Part shown: positions 9,086 to 15,718 of the stretch, in pieces
Numbering within the stretch: the stretch's first letter is position 1
How the letters are laid out: each line of letters starts with the position of its first letter
Notes under the pieces: generated by a model
What the model saw: only the letters and a program-made list of their open reading frames with translations
Told to the model about the DNA's origin: nothing
The model's database searches: none
DNA from: JBAZOJ01 sp041648755
Lineage (GTDB): Bacteria; Planctomycetota; B143-G9
Assembly: GCA_041648755.1 (NCBI GenBank)
Contig: JBAZOJ010000019.1
Coordinates: 1 to 26,043 of the forward strand
Direction: 5' to 3'
Length of the DNA stretch: 26,043 nucleotides
Made by a program: the position numbers and the translations under genes

Positions 9086-10435
9086 ATGGACCTGCGCCAC
9101 AAGTTCGCGGATTCCTTCAATCTGAACGAGCCCAGCATCCTTGTGCCCCCGCCCGGGCCCAAGGCGCAGCAGCTCGTATCGCGAGAGGACAAAATTGCAT
9201 CGCCGGCCCACGGCCGAGGCTATCCGCTTGTTGTTGACCACGCTTTCGGGATCTGGATAATGGACCCCGATGGCAACCGCTTCATGGATTTCACAAGCGG
9301 CATCGGCGTCACCAACGCAGGGCATTGCCATCCCGATATCGTGGAGGCTCTGACGGCACAGGTGAACAAGTTCTTCCACTATTGCGGACCCGATTTCTAC
9401 TACGAGCAGCAGACCATCGCATCCGAAATGGTCGTGTCGGTCGCCCCGGTGGACAATGCGGTTCCCTTCTTCACAAACAGCGGAGCTGAAGCAACCGAAG
9501 CCGCGATGAAACTCGCGCGGTATTACACCAAGCGCCCGCGCTTCATGGCGTTGCGTGGCGCTTTCCACGGGCGCACTCTCGGTGCTCTGTCTCTCACTTC
9601 ATCGAAATCCGTGCAGCGCGCCCGCTACGCGCCGCTGATCCCCGAAGTGACCCACGTCGCCAACCCCTACTGCTATCGCTGTCCGATCAACCTGACCTAT
9701 CCCGCGTGCAAGGTCGCCTGTGTTGACTTGGTCGAGGACAATTTCAAGACTATCAATCCGGCCGAGGAGGTTGCCGCCTTCTTCGCGGAACCCATCCAAG
9801 GCGAAGGCGGGTACATTGTACCGCCGCCGGAGTACTTCCCCAAACTGGCAGCGTTGCTCAAGAAGTACGATGTGCTTCTGGCTATCGACGAGGTACAGGC
9901 CGGGAACGGTCGCTCCGGCAAGATGTTCGCCATCGAGCATTGGGGCGTCCGCCCGGACATCCTGTACACCGCGAAAGGATTGGGGTCGGGATTCCCCATC
10001 GGCGTCATGGTATCGCGGCGCGAACTGAATACGTGGCCGGCAGGTTCGCACTCCAACACTTACGGCGGAAACCCCATGGGCACAGTCGTTGTCGCCAAGA
10101 CGCTGGAGCTTATCCAGAATGGCCTGATGCAGAACGCAGCAGCGCGCGGCGAGGAACTCTTTGCCGGGCTCAAGGGTCTCCAGAAGAAGTACGATTTCAT
10201 CGGCGACGTTCGTGGCATGGGCCTGATGCGCGCAATTGAAATCGTGAAGAACTTCGACACGAAGGAGCGCGACCCGCAACGCAGAGACCGCATCGTTCAG
10301 AAGTGCTTCGAGAACGGCCTGCTCGTTTACTTCTGCGGGCCCAACTCTGTACGGTTCATCCCGCCGCTGATCATCACCAAGGCACAAATCGCAGGAGCCC
10401 TGGCGGTGCTGGACAAGGTGCTTAAAGCCGTTTAG
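9086..10435 (+). CDS. Class III PLP aminotransferase (ornithine/GABA aminotransferase-like)
   Basis: 449 aa, cytoplasmic. The ATG follows CCAGGAGGTCAT, an excellent ribosome-binding site. Fold-type I class III motifs are all present: NSGAEATEAAMKLAR (131-145) for the PLP phosphate, AFHGRTLGALS (159-169), AIDEVQAGNGRSGKMFAIEH (D268 pairs with the PLP nitrogen), and YTAKGLGSGFPIG with the PLP-lysine K297. An insertion with four cysteines (YCYRCP...YPACKVAC; C196, C199, C208, C212) is typical of a subgroup annotated as acetylornithine/GABA-type aminotransferases, including archaeal ornithine aminotransferases and amino-acid racemases. The substrate cannot be set from sequence alone; omega-amino acids such as GABA, ornithine or lysine are likely. 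It lies 66 bases after the BatA-like gene with no terminator seen between, and a strong terminator follows it. Confidence 0.9.
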   Translation: MDLRHKFADSFNLNEPSILVPPPGPKAQQLVSREDKIASPAHGRGYPLVVDHAFGIWIMDPDGNRFMDFTSGIGVTNAGHCHPDIVEALTAQVNKFFHYCGPDFYYEQQTIASEMVVSVAPVDNAVPFFTNSGAEATEAAMKLARYYTKRPRFMALRGAFHGRTLGALSLTSSKSVQRARYAPLIPEVTHVANPYCYRCPINLTYPACKVACVDLVEDNFKTINPAEEVAAFFAEPIQGEGGYIVPPPEYFPKLAALLKKYDVLLAIDEVQAGNGRSGKMFAIEHWGVRPDILYTAKGLGSGFPIGVMVSRRELNTWPAGSHSNTYGGNPMGTVVVAKTLELIQNGLMQNAAARGEELFAGLKGLQKKYDFIGDVRGMGLMRAIEIVKNFDTKERDPQRRDRIVQKCFENGLLVYFCGPNSVRFIPPLIITKAQIAGALAVLDKVLKAV

Positions 10436-10453
10436 GAAATCGACAATATCACG

Positions 10454-10485
10454 AAAACGGGGGCCATATGGCCCCCGTTTTTTTT
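10454..10485 (+). terminator. Rho-independent terminator after the aminotransferase
   Basis: A perfect 20-base inverted repeat (10458-10477, CGGGGGCCAT/ATGGCCCCCG) is followed by eight T (10478-10485). Four A on the other side (10454-10457) give a short U-run in the opposite direction, so it may also stop the convergent gene ending at 10503. Confidence 0.93.
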
Positions 10486-10502
10486 CGTATTGCAGGCGTG
10501 AA

Positions 10503-10988
10503 TTATTTGCCGGGCGTCGGCTCTACTTTGTCGGGTTCCGCGGGGGCAGACTTGTCCTTTTCGACACCTACCATATCGCGGATTTCTCCCCTCAAACGCT
10601 CGATTTCCTTAGTCTTCGCCTGAACGGTGCCGAACACTTCCCTGGTCGATTCGAGCCCCTTCTTAATAAGGTAAGCAGCCGCCTCTGACCTGGAACGGAA
10701 AATCTCGGCTTCCAGCATTGCGTCAATGCTCTTCAGTGTCTCATCCTCCACCCTGACCATCAGGACGTTGATTCTGACACCGGAGACGTTCTGCTTGAAG
10801 TAGTCGCGCAGTTCGCGTCCCAGCGCCTTCAGTTCTTTCAGGCTCTCGACGTTGAACTTCCTCAGGAACTCCTCCGGAATGTGGAAGGCCCCGTGGGGCC
10901 CGCAGCATTCCTGGTCCTGTGGCCCTTCCCCGGGCTTGCATCCGCAATCACAGGGCTGTTCGACCTTCTTTTCTTCTTGTTCAGCCAT
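10503..10988 (-). CDS. Cys-rich ribbon-helix-helix-like regulator
   Basis: 161 aa from ATG at 10988, preceded by AAAGGAGTGGCT; the frame is open seven codons further, but the better ribosome-binding site selects this start. N-terminal residues 13-32 form a Cys cluster (PCDCGCKPG...QECCGPHG; C13, C15, C17, C28, C29, H32), suggesting metal binding. A helix (about 37-66) follows. Residues 71-113 match a ribbon-helix-helix unit: beta strand VRINVLMVRVEDE, helix LKSIDAMLEAEIF, then the typical RSRSEAAAYLIKKGLES. A likely coiled coil (118-140) and a charged Pro/Glu/Lys tail close it. RHH proteins dimerise and bind palindromic DNA. The gene has its own promoter with a palindrome inside it, so autoregulation is inferred. 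A metal- or redox-sensing role for the Cys cluster is a hypothesis. Confidence 0.8.
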   Translation of the reverse strand: MAEQEEKKVEQPCDCGCKPGEGPQDQECCGPHGAFHIPEEFLRKFNVESLKELKALGRELRDYFKQNVSGVRINVLMVRVEDETLKSIDAMLEAEIFRSRSEAAAYLIKKGLESTREVFGTVQAKTKEIERLRGEIRDMVGVEKDKSAPAEPDKVEPTPGK

Positions 10989-11007
10989 AGCCACTCCTTT
11001 TGTAGAC

Positions 11008-11046
11008 ACGTAATCATACCGCAGGTCCTGCGGTTGTCAATTACGT
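11008..11046 (-). promoter_or_regulatory. Promoter with nested palindromic operator for the RHH regulator
   Basis: On the minus strand TTGACA (11035-11040), 16 bases, TATGAT (11013-11018). The spacer is a perfect palindrome, CCGCAGG-N-CCTGCGG (11019-11033). A second inverted repeat, ACGTAAT (11008-11014) and ATTACGT (11040-11046), surrounds it with nearly the same centre (11027 versus 11026). A protein bound here would block RNA polymerase. The predicted leader is only about 18 bases. Confidence 0.8.
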
Positions 11047-11059
11047 TTTGGCTCAAGAA

Positions 11060-12463
11060 TTACAACTGGTCCTTGGCGACGTATAGGACCTGCTGAATCA
11101 GCCATTGCAGAGGGTTACGTGGCCGCAGGTCTTTTTCTTTGAGAAGCAATGAATGCCTGATGTCTCGTTCGAACGCCTCAGTCAGTTGAGCGGCGAACGC
11201 GGCGTCGATTACCTCAAGATTGCACTCGTAGTTGAGGAAGAACGAGCGGCCGTTCATGTTGGTAGAGCCTACCGTTGACCAAATTCCGTCCACCACTATC
11301 GTCTTTGAGTGCAGAAGAGCGGATGAGTAAGCGTAGATCTCGACACCTTTTCTGCACAAACGACGGGTACATTCCAGCGAAGTCTTTTTCGTAAGGTACA
11401 GGTCGAGCACATCGGCCATCAGCACTCGCACCTTGACTCCTCGCGATGCCGCCTCCCTGAGCGCGAGGGCAATCGGATGATCGGGAAGGAAGTAACCGTG
11501 CGTAATGTCGATTGACTTGTTTGATGAACGTATCGCGAGAAGAATGGCCTGGTAGATCTCCTCAGACCACCAGCCGGGCTCGGTAAAAAGAACTCGTGCG
11601 GGAGCATTACCTTTAGAAGGAGCCCTGAGCGCCTCATCAACAACCTGATCGGATTTGAGTTCCTCGTCTGCGTCGCGCCAGTCCTTCGGCGGCCAGGGGT
11701 ATCGGCCCGAAAAGGCTTGAGTGATCTTCGTGGCAACTAAGTCAACAATCGGCAGAGGGATGCGATGCTTGAAGAAAGCTCCCGTGCTCTCCTGCCACAG
11801 GTAGGCGAAACACGAGCGTAAATCGAGCGCGACCGGTCCCTCTATTCTCATCCCTGAGTCACGCCATTTTCCTGATGTCAGGCCTCCTTCGTTGTACTTA
11901 TTGCTGATATTATGGCCCATCGTGTAGCCTATCTCACCATCAACGACCATCATTTTCGCATGGAGGCGGTTGTTGAGTCGAAGTATTGTCCAGCTTTCTA
12001 TGGGGTTGAACGAATTGACCTTGGCGCCCGCATCCCTGAGGATGTCAAAAGGCTCCCGGTCGGTTATGGAGATGCTGCCAAAGAAGTCGTAAAGAACCCT
12101 GACCTGCACTCCGGCCTTCGCGCGCTCGGCCAGAGCCTTGGCGAATGCGAGTCCGACATCATCGGAATGATAAATATAGGTAGCGAAGAGGATCTCGCGT
12201 TTTGCGCGGCGGATATCCGCGAGCATGCAAGGAAAAATCTGTTCTCCGTTGCACAGGAACGTGGCAGAGTTGGCCTTGCGCATCGGGCTGTGCGCGACCG
12301 CTGTCATGGCGTCATCAAAGGCCTGGGATGTGAACTCGTGGCCGGTGGGAAGGCGCCCGAACAAGCGACGCGCTGCAAGGCCCGGCCGCGTAACGAGGGC
12401 GTCGCAGCCGCAGCAATAGAGCGCGGCGACTATGACGATAAAGACAATCGCGCGGCGAAGCAT
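11060..12463 (-). CDS. Phospholipase D / cardiolipin synthase-like protein with two HKD motifs
   Basis: 467 aa from ATG at 12463. This start is chosen because it begins a hydrophobic export or anchor segment (MLRRAIVFIVIVAALYCCGC); the frame stays open further, overlapping the upstream gene. The segment ends in CCGC, so a lipoprotein is possible though the lipobox is poor. The first HKD motif is HAKMMVVDG (H168, K170, D175), followed by GYTMGHNISNKY. The second is HSKTIVVDG (H385, K387, D392), followed by STVGSTNMNGRS. Two HKD motifs in one chain form the active site of phosphatidyl transferases such as bacterial cardiolipin synthase, and the length suits that family. The usual two N-terminal membrane helices of ClsA are absent, so it is closer to ClsB/YmdC-type proteins. 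It follows the MutL-partner gene by 32 bases, probably in the same transcript. Confidence 0.85.
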   Translation of the reverse strand: MLRRAIVFIVIVAALYCCGCDALVTRPGLAARRLFGRLPTGHEFTSQAFDDAMTAVAHSPMRKANSATFLCNGEQIFPCMLADIRRAKREILFATYIYHSDDVGLAFAKALAERAKAGVQVRVLYDFFGSISITDREPFDILRDAGAKVNSFNPIESWTILRLNNRLHAKMMVVDGEIGYTMGHNISNKYNEGGLTSGKWRDSGMRIEGPVALDLRSCFAYLWQESTGAFFKHRIPLPIVDLVATKITQAFSGRYPWPPKDWRDADEELKSDQVVDEALRAPSKGNAPARVLFTEPGWWSEEIYQAILLAIRSSNKSIDITHGYFLPDHPIALALREAASRGVKVRVLMADVLDLYLTKKTSLECTRRLCRKGVEIYAYSSALLHSKTIVVDGIWSTVGSTNMNGRSFFLNYECNLEVIDAAFAAQLTEAFERDIRHSLLLKEKDLRPRNPLQWLIQQVLYVAKDQL

Positions 12464-12495
12464 GGGAACGATATTAGCACCTTTTCCTTGTGCGG

Positions 12496-13719
12496 CTATT
12501 GCGCTGCAGATAACGGCTCCGGCTGCTGCACGTCGTTGAAAATCAGAATCTCCGGCCTGACCACACCGGCGCGTATGCGGGTCGTGCCATTGATGGAAGC
12601 CCATTTCCCCTCGCACGAGGAAAGATGCAGGTGGAATTCCCCGTTCATTTCCGCACGGCCAAACCGCTCGGTCAGGATGACAGGAAACGGCGCCAGCTCC
12701 TGGCCCGTGGCGGACACGGCGAAGTCGCGCTGAAGGAACTCGCAGAGGTCAAGTTGGTCCGCGGCACCGGTGATGACCCCTTTCACCCCAAACGTCACGG
12801 CGCGCTGCAAGGCCTCGAGCCCGATACCCTTCCCTCCGGCTATGATGCAGCCGCGATGGCTCTCGTTCACTCGCGCAGAGGTGATCTCCTGGGCGGGCCC
12901 GCTGACTACGGACAGCTTGCCCCAGGATTCTCCGCCAACGCCGCAGACTCCCTGCATACGAATGCCGCGGCCCAGCATCTCTATCTCGCCATGCCTGACT
13001 GCACTTACTTCACCTGCAAAGCCGGCATACGTGGGTACTTCCTCGAAATCGCGCCGGACAACAACGATTCCGGTTCCCAGATCCACCGAGTCGACGCTCC
13101 CGGCGATAGGCGATTGAACTGATGCGCAGGGGCTTCCGACAACCATCCGCCGCGCGATCATCTGTCCCTTTTCGACGAAAGAACCTTCGGAGACAAACAA
13201 ATAGCGGTGCAATTTCCAGCCCCGCGCTTCGAGGGCGCGGCCGACCTGAATTTCAACGGCGCGCTTTCCGTAGTCCACTTCCTCGCGGACAAGGATATAG
13301 AACGATCGCTCGAAAACCTGCTCGACGATCCCGTCGATCGGCGACCGGAAAGCCCTTGTTCCAACGACCCCGCTGCCCGGAATGGGGCTGAAGCGAACCA
13401 TAATCTGCCCAAACTTGACGGCATCGCCTGCCTTAACCTGCCATTTAACCTGGCACCCTCCGACTTCCCGTTCACTCATTGGGGAGGCGTTCTTCTGCAC
13501 CTCCTTTTGTGACGGCACAAATGAGGTGTTATCCGGGAAATCATCCTTTGGCGACAGCGGAACCGTGCGCAATGCGTATAGATAGAACTGTCTGGGGGGA
13601 GGAAGGAAAGCTGTGGCGATTGCCGTATCCGGCGTGACCGCTGATCCCGGTATCACAAGGGTCTTGGAGTTGTATGGCAGGCGACGAGTTTTTGTGAGCG
13701 GCCCGGCGGTGATGTTCAT
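12496..13719 (-). CDS. Conserved MutL-associated protein with barrel-sandwich-like segments
   Basis: 407 aa. GGGAGGAG lies just before the ATG, which overlaps the stop of the MutL-family gene by four bases (ATGA), so the two are translationally coupled. Residues about 88-150 (WQVKAGDAVKFGQIMVRF...SPIDGIVEQVF) and 176-222 (GSFVEKGQMIARR...SPIAGSVDSV) look like two biotinyl/lipoyl-type barrel-sandwich halves, as in RnfC or efflux adaptors. No lipoylated or biotinylated lysine motif is seen. Residues 229-270 (YAGFAGEV...IRMQGVCGVGGESWGKL) and the C-terminus (GCIIAGGKGIGLEALQRAV, GVKGVITG, EGKWASINGTTRIRAGVVRPEI) match a pattern I associate, from memory, with uncharacterised proteins next to MutL genes. 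No export signal is visible. Likely a partner of the ATPase; the biochemical role is unknown. Confidence 0.75.
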   Translation of the reverse strand: MNITAGPLTKTRRLPYNSKTLVIPGSAVTPDTAIATAFLPPPRQFYLYALRTVPLSPKDDFPDNTSFVPSQKEVQKNASPMSEREVGGCQVKWQVKAGDAVKFGQIMVRFSPIPGSGVVGTRAFRSPIDGIVEQVFERSFYILVREEVDYGKRAVEIQVGRALEARGWKLHRYLFVSEGSFVEKGQMIARRMVVGSPCASVQSPIAGSVDSVDLGTGIVVVRRDFEEVPTYAGFAGEVSAVRHGEIEMLGRGIRMQGVCGVGGESWGKLSVVSGPAQEITSARVNESHRGCIIAGGKGIGLEALQRAVTFGVKGVITGAADQLDLCEFLQRDFAVSATGQELAPFPVILTERFGRAEMNGEFHLHLSSCEGKWASINGTTRIRAGVVRPEILIFNDVQQPEPLSAAQ

Positions 13720-15551
13720 CTTGCTCCTCCCGTGAAAGCGCTACGCCATTCGCTGACCGCCGCGTGTTTCTCGCTCTCTTCCTTTGGGAACTCGATGGGC
13801 CTGCCGCGCGCGTCTATCACGACTCCAAGCAATCCTCCCCGCACGTTCTTCTCAACGCGCTTTCCTTTCCCGGCACCTGCAGAAATCCCCCTGCGGGGGA
13901 CGATTGTCAGGCTTGCGTGGCTGCCGGTCGTGAGCGGGATGAGCCTCAGTTCGCCGCCCAGAATCTGCACCTGCTCCGAAACCCCGTCGCCCTCAAGCAT
14001 CACATCCGCAACGGGCTTTCCCTTTCGGACATCGCCACTGAACCCGATGCACGAGCCCAACCACACAAGGCAGTGTTGCTCGAATGTCGCCAGCGCGGCG
14101 GCGGAGTCGATACGAGCGATCAATCCTGCGTGCGGTGAGATGAATCCTGCGTCGATTGCCATCTCGGTGATGCCTTCCGGCTGCAGGCCATCCACCATCA
14201 CCATCCCGGCAGCGCGGAAATCGGGGGCGTTGGAGAGAACTCCTCCCGATCCGATGATGAAGTCCACCTGTTCCAGATCGACGTACTGCTCTTCGACCAT
14301 GCGGGCAGAGGGGAACCACACTGAGAAGTACTTGAGCATCCCCTCGCGCACACGGGCTGGGGCTATCCTCGTAGCGTGCTCCCTGTGACGGCCAAGGGCA
14401 AGAGAAAGGGCTTCGCGCGCAGCGGCTTGCTCGAGAACCAACTGCTGGTCATTTTCGGGCAGCGTCCAGGGGAAGATGCACTTATTGGCAATGAGATTTC
14501 GGGCTTCCCGTTCGTTTGTTTCCTCCGGCAGCCAGCGACAGATCCTTTCGGCGCCCGCCTCCATCAGCACGTTGCTGAGGCTGTAAGACATACCAAGGTT
14601 CGCGCTGACAGAACGGTCGAAACGACCGTCAAACACCGAGAAGACATCGGTGGTTGCTCCGCCAATGTCCAGCATCAGCACGTTGGCTTTCTTATCCTCC
14701 GCGAACATCTGCAGGATACGTTCGACCGCTGCGGGAGTAGGTTCGATTGGCAGTCCGGCCCGCTCCACCACCTTCATATATCCCGGGGCTCGCGACATAA
14801 CATAGCGGATGAACAGATCGCCAATAGCCTTGCGCGAAGGCGCGGTGTTTTCCTTGTCCATCGCGGGCCGAAGATTGTCCACGAATGTGAGATCCGCCCT
14901 GCCCTCAAACACGCGTGCAACGGCCTCGCGGGCAGCGGAGTTTCCGGCATAGACAAGCGGAAGAAGCCCCTCCTTTACGAACTTGGGCCGAACATCCGCC
15001 GTTGCGACCAGCGCGGCGAGGCGGACCACATTGATAATATCGCCATCTTCGAACCCGCCCGCGAAGAGGATCATGTCCGGTCGGAGGTTCTCCAGCGCTT
15101 CGAGTTTTTCGCCCGGCCTCCTGCCGTCGTCGGAAGCAACGACATCCAGGATTACGCCGCCTGCGGCATTTGCGGCACGCGAGGCGCTCTTGGCGGTTAT
15201 TCCGCGCACAAGCGCAGCCACAACGATAGCCAAACCGCCGCCCGCGCTGGATGTGGCAAGGTAAGAATTCGTACCATCCGGAGAAGGGGTTCCGAATTCG
15301 GCGATTGGGATTCCGGCCGCCTCGGACAGGCGGGTCATCGCGTTCGCAAGTCCGATGGTCACGTCTTCGTTGGGGCTCTCGACAGTGGTGGGCGCAAGCC
15401 CGCGCGCAACAGGCCGGTAAGCGTCGCCTTCGCGCACGAAAAGTACCGCCTTGGTCGTGGTGCTGCCCAAGTCAACGGCAATTATGTGGTCGGGAGGATG
15501 TGTCCCGTTCGGAACCGCTTGCATCGGAACCGTTTCCGTCTGTTGCTTCAT
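13716..15551 (-). CDS. MutL/GlmL-family ASKHA ATPase
   Basis: 611 aa; ATG at 15551 follows GGAGGAGGTTCTCCG. Cytoplasmic. The actin-like ATPase motifs are clear: phosphate-1 IIAVDLGSTTTKAVLF (23-38), phosphate-2 VLMLDIGGATTDVFSV (291-306) and the adenosine motif DFIIGSGGVLSNA (430-442). The stretch SSAGGGLAIVVAALVRGITA (101-120) with AASRAANAAGG-like sequence after it is characteristic of the family named after GlmL/MutL. That protein lies between the glutamate mutase subunits in clostridia and is thought to act as a chaperone or reactivase for adenosylcobalamin enzymes. This is not the DNA mismatch-repair MutL. No mutase, cobalamin-binding subunit or aminomutase gene is in the window, so the client is unknown. 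It is coupled to the 407-aa protein downstream. Confidence 0.88.
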   Translation of the reverse strand: MKQQTETVPMQAVPNGTHPPDHIIAVDLGSTTTKAVLFVREGDAYRPVARGLAPTTVESPNEDVTIGLANAMTRLSEAAGIPIAEFGTPSPDGTNSYLATSSAGGGLAIVVAALVRGITAKSASRAANAAGGVILDVVASDDGRRPGEKLEALENLRPDMILFAGGFEDGDIINVVRLAALVATADVRPKFVKEGLLPLVYAGNSAAREAVARVFEGRADLTFVDNLRPAMDKENTAPSRKAIGDLFIRYVMSRAPGYMKVVERAGLPIEPTPAAVERILQMFAEDKKANVLMLDIGGATTDVFSVFDGRFDRSVSANLGMSYSLSNVLMEAGAERICRWLPEETNEREARNLIANKCIFPWTLPENDQQLVLEQAAAREALSLALGRHREHATRIAPARVREGMLKYFSVWFPSARMVEEQYVDLEQVDFIIGSGGVLSNAPDFRAAGMVMVDGLQPEGITEMAIDAGFISPHAGLIARIDSAAALATFEQHCLVWLGSCIGFSGDVRKGKPVADVMLEGDGVSEQVQILGGELRLIPLTTGSHASLTIVPRRGISAGAGKGKRVEKNVRGGLLGVVIDARGRPIEFPKEESEKHAAVSEWRSAFTGGAR

Positions 15552-15617
15552 CGGAGAACCTCCTCCGCTGAAAGCGCGGGCTTTCCAGAATGGTCAGAAG
15601 GTTTTTGTCGTCCCAGC

Positions 15618-15635
15618 ATCACAAGAGTGTACCAC
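15618..15635 (-). repeat. 18-bp repeat, copy upstream of the MutL-family gene
   Basis: ATCACAAGAGTGTACCAC on the plus strand is identical to 17695-17712. Both copies have the same orientation and lie upstream of minus-strand genes. Read on the minus strand each contains TACACT, a possible -10. Confidence 0.85.
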
Positions 15636-15653
15636 CTCGCTCGACAGAGGCAA
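15626..15653 (-). promoter_or_regulatory. Candidate promoter of the MutL-family operon
   Basis: Minus strand TTGCCT (15648-15653), 16 bases, TACACT (15626-15631), about 75 bases before the ATG. Each hexamer is imperfect. The -10 lies inside an 18-bp sequence that recurs upstream of the LRR gene, which supports a regulatory role. Confidence 0.45.
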
Positions 15654-15718
15654 GAATGTCTTGATCCGGCTCATGGCTCCTGGATGCTCTCAAAGACAAG
15701 GTCCTTTCGGCGCGTGCT

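Noticed and set aside
9599..10387. 262-codon minus-strand frame opposite the aminotransferase
   Set aside because: Shadow of a well-supported enzyme gene; no signal or motif.
11912..12733. 273-codon plus-strand frame opposite the cardiolipin-synthase-like gene and its neighbour
   Set aside because: It spans two genes on the other strand and carries no recognisable sequence; both opposite genes have clear motifs.
13716..15551. Reading the MutL-family gene as DNA mismatch repair MutL
   Set aside because: The ATPase motifs are of the actin/Hsp70 type, not the GHKL type of mismatch-repair MutL; the shared name is coincidental.
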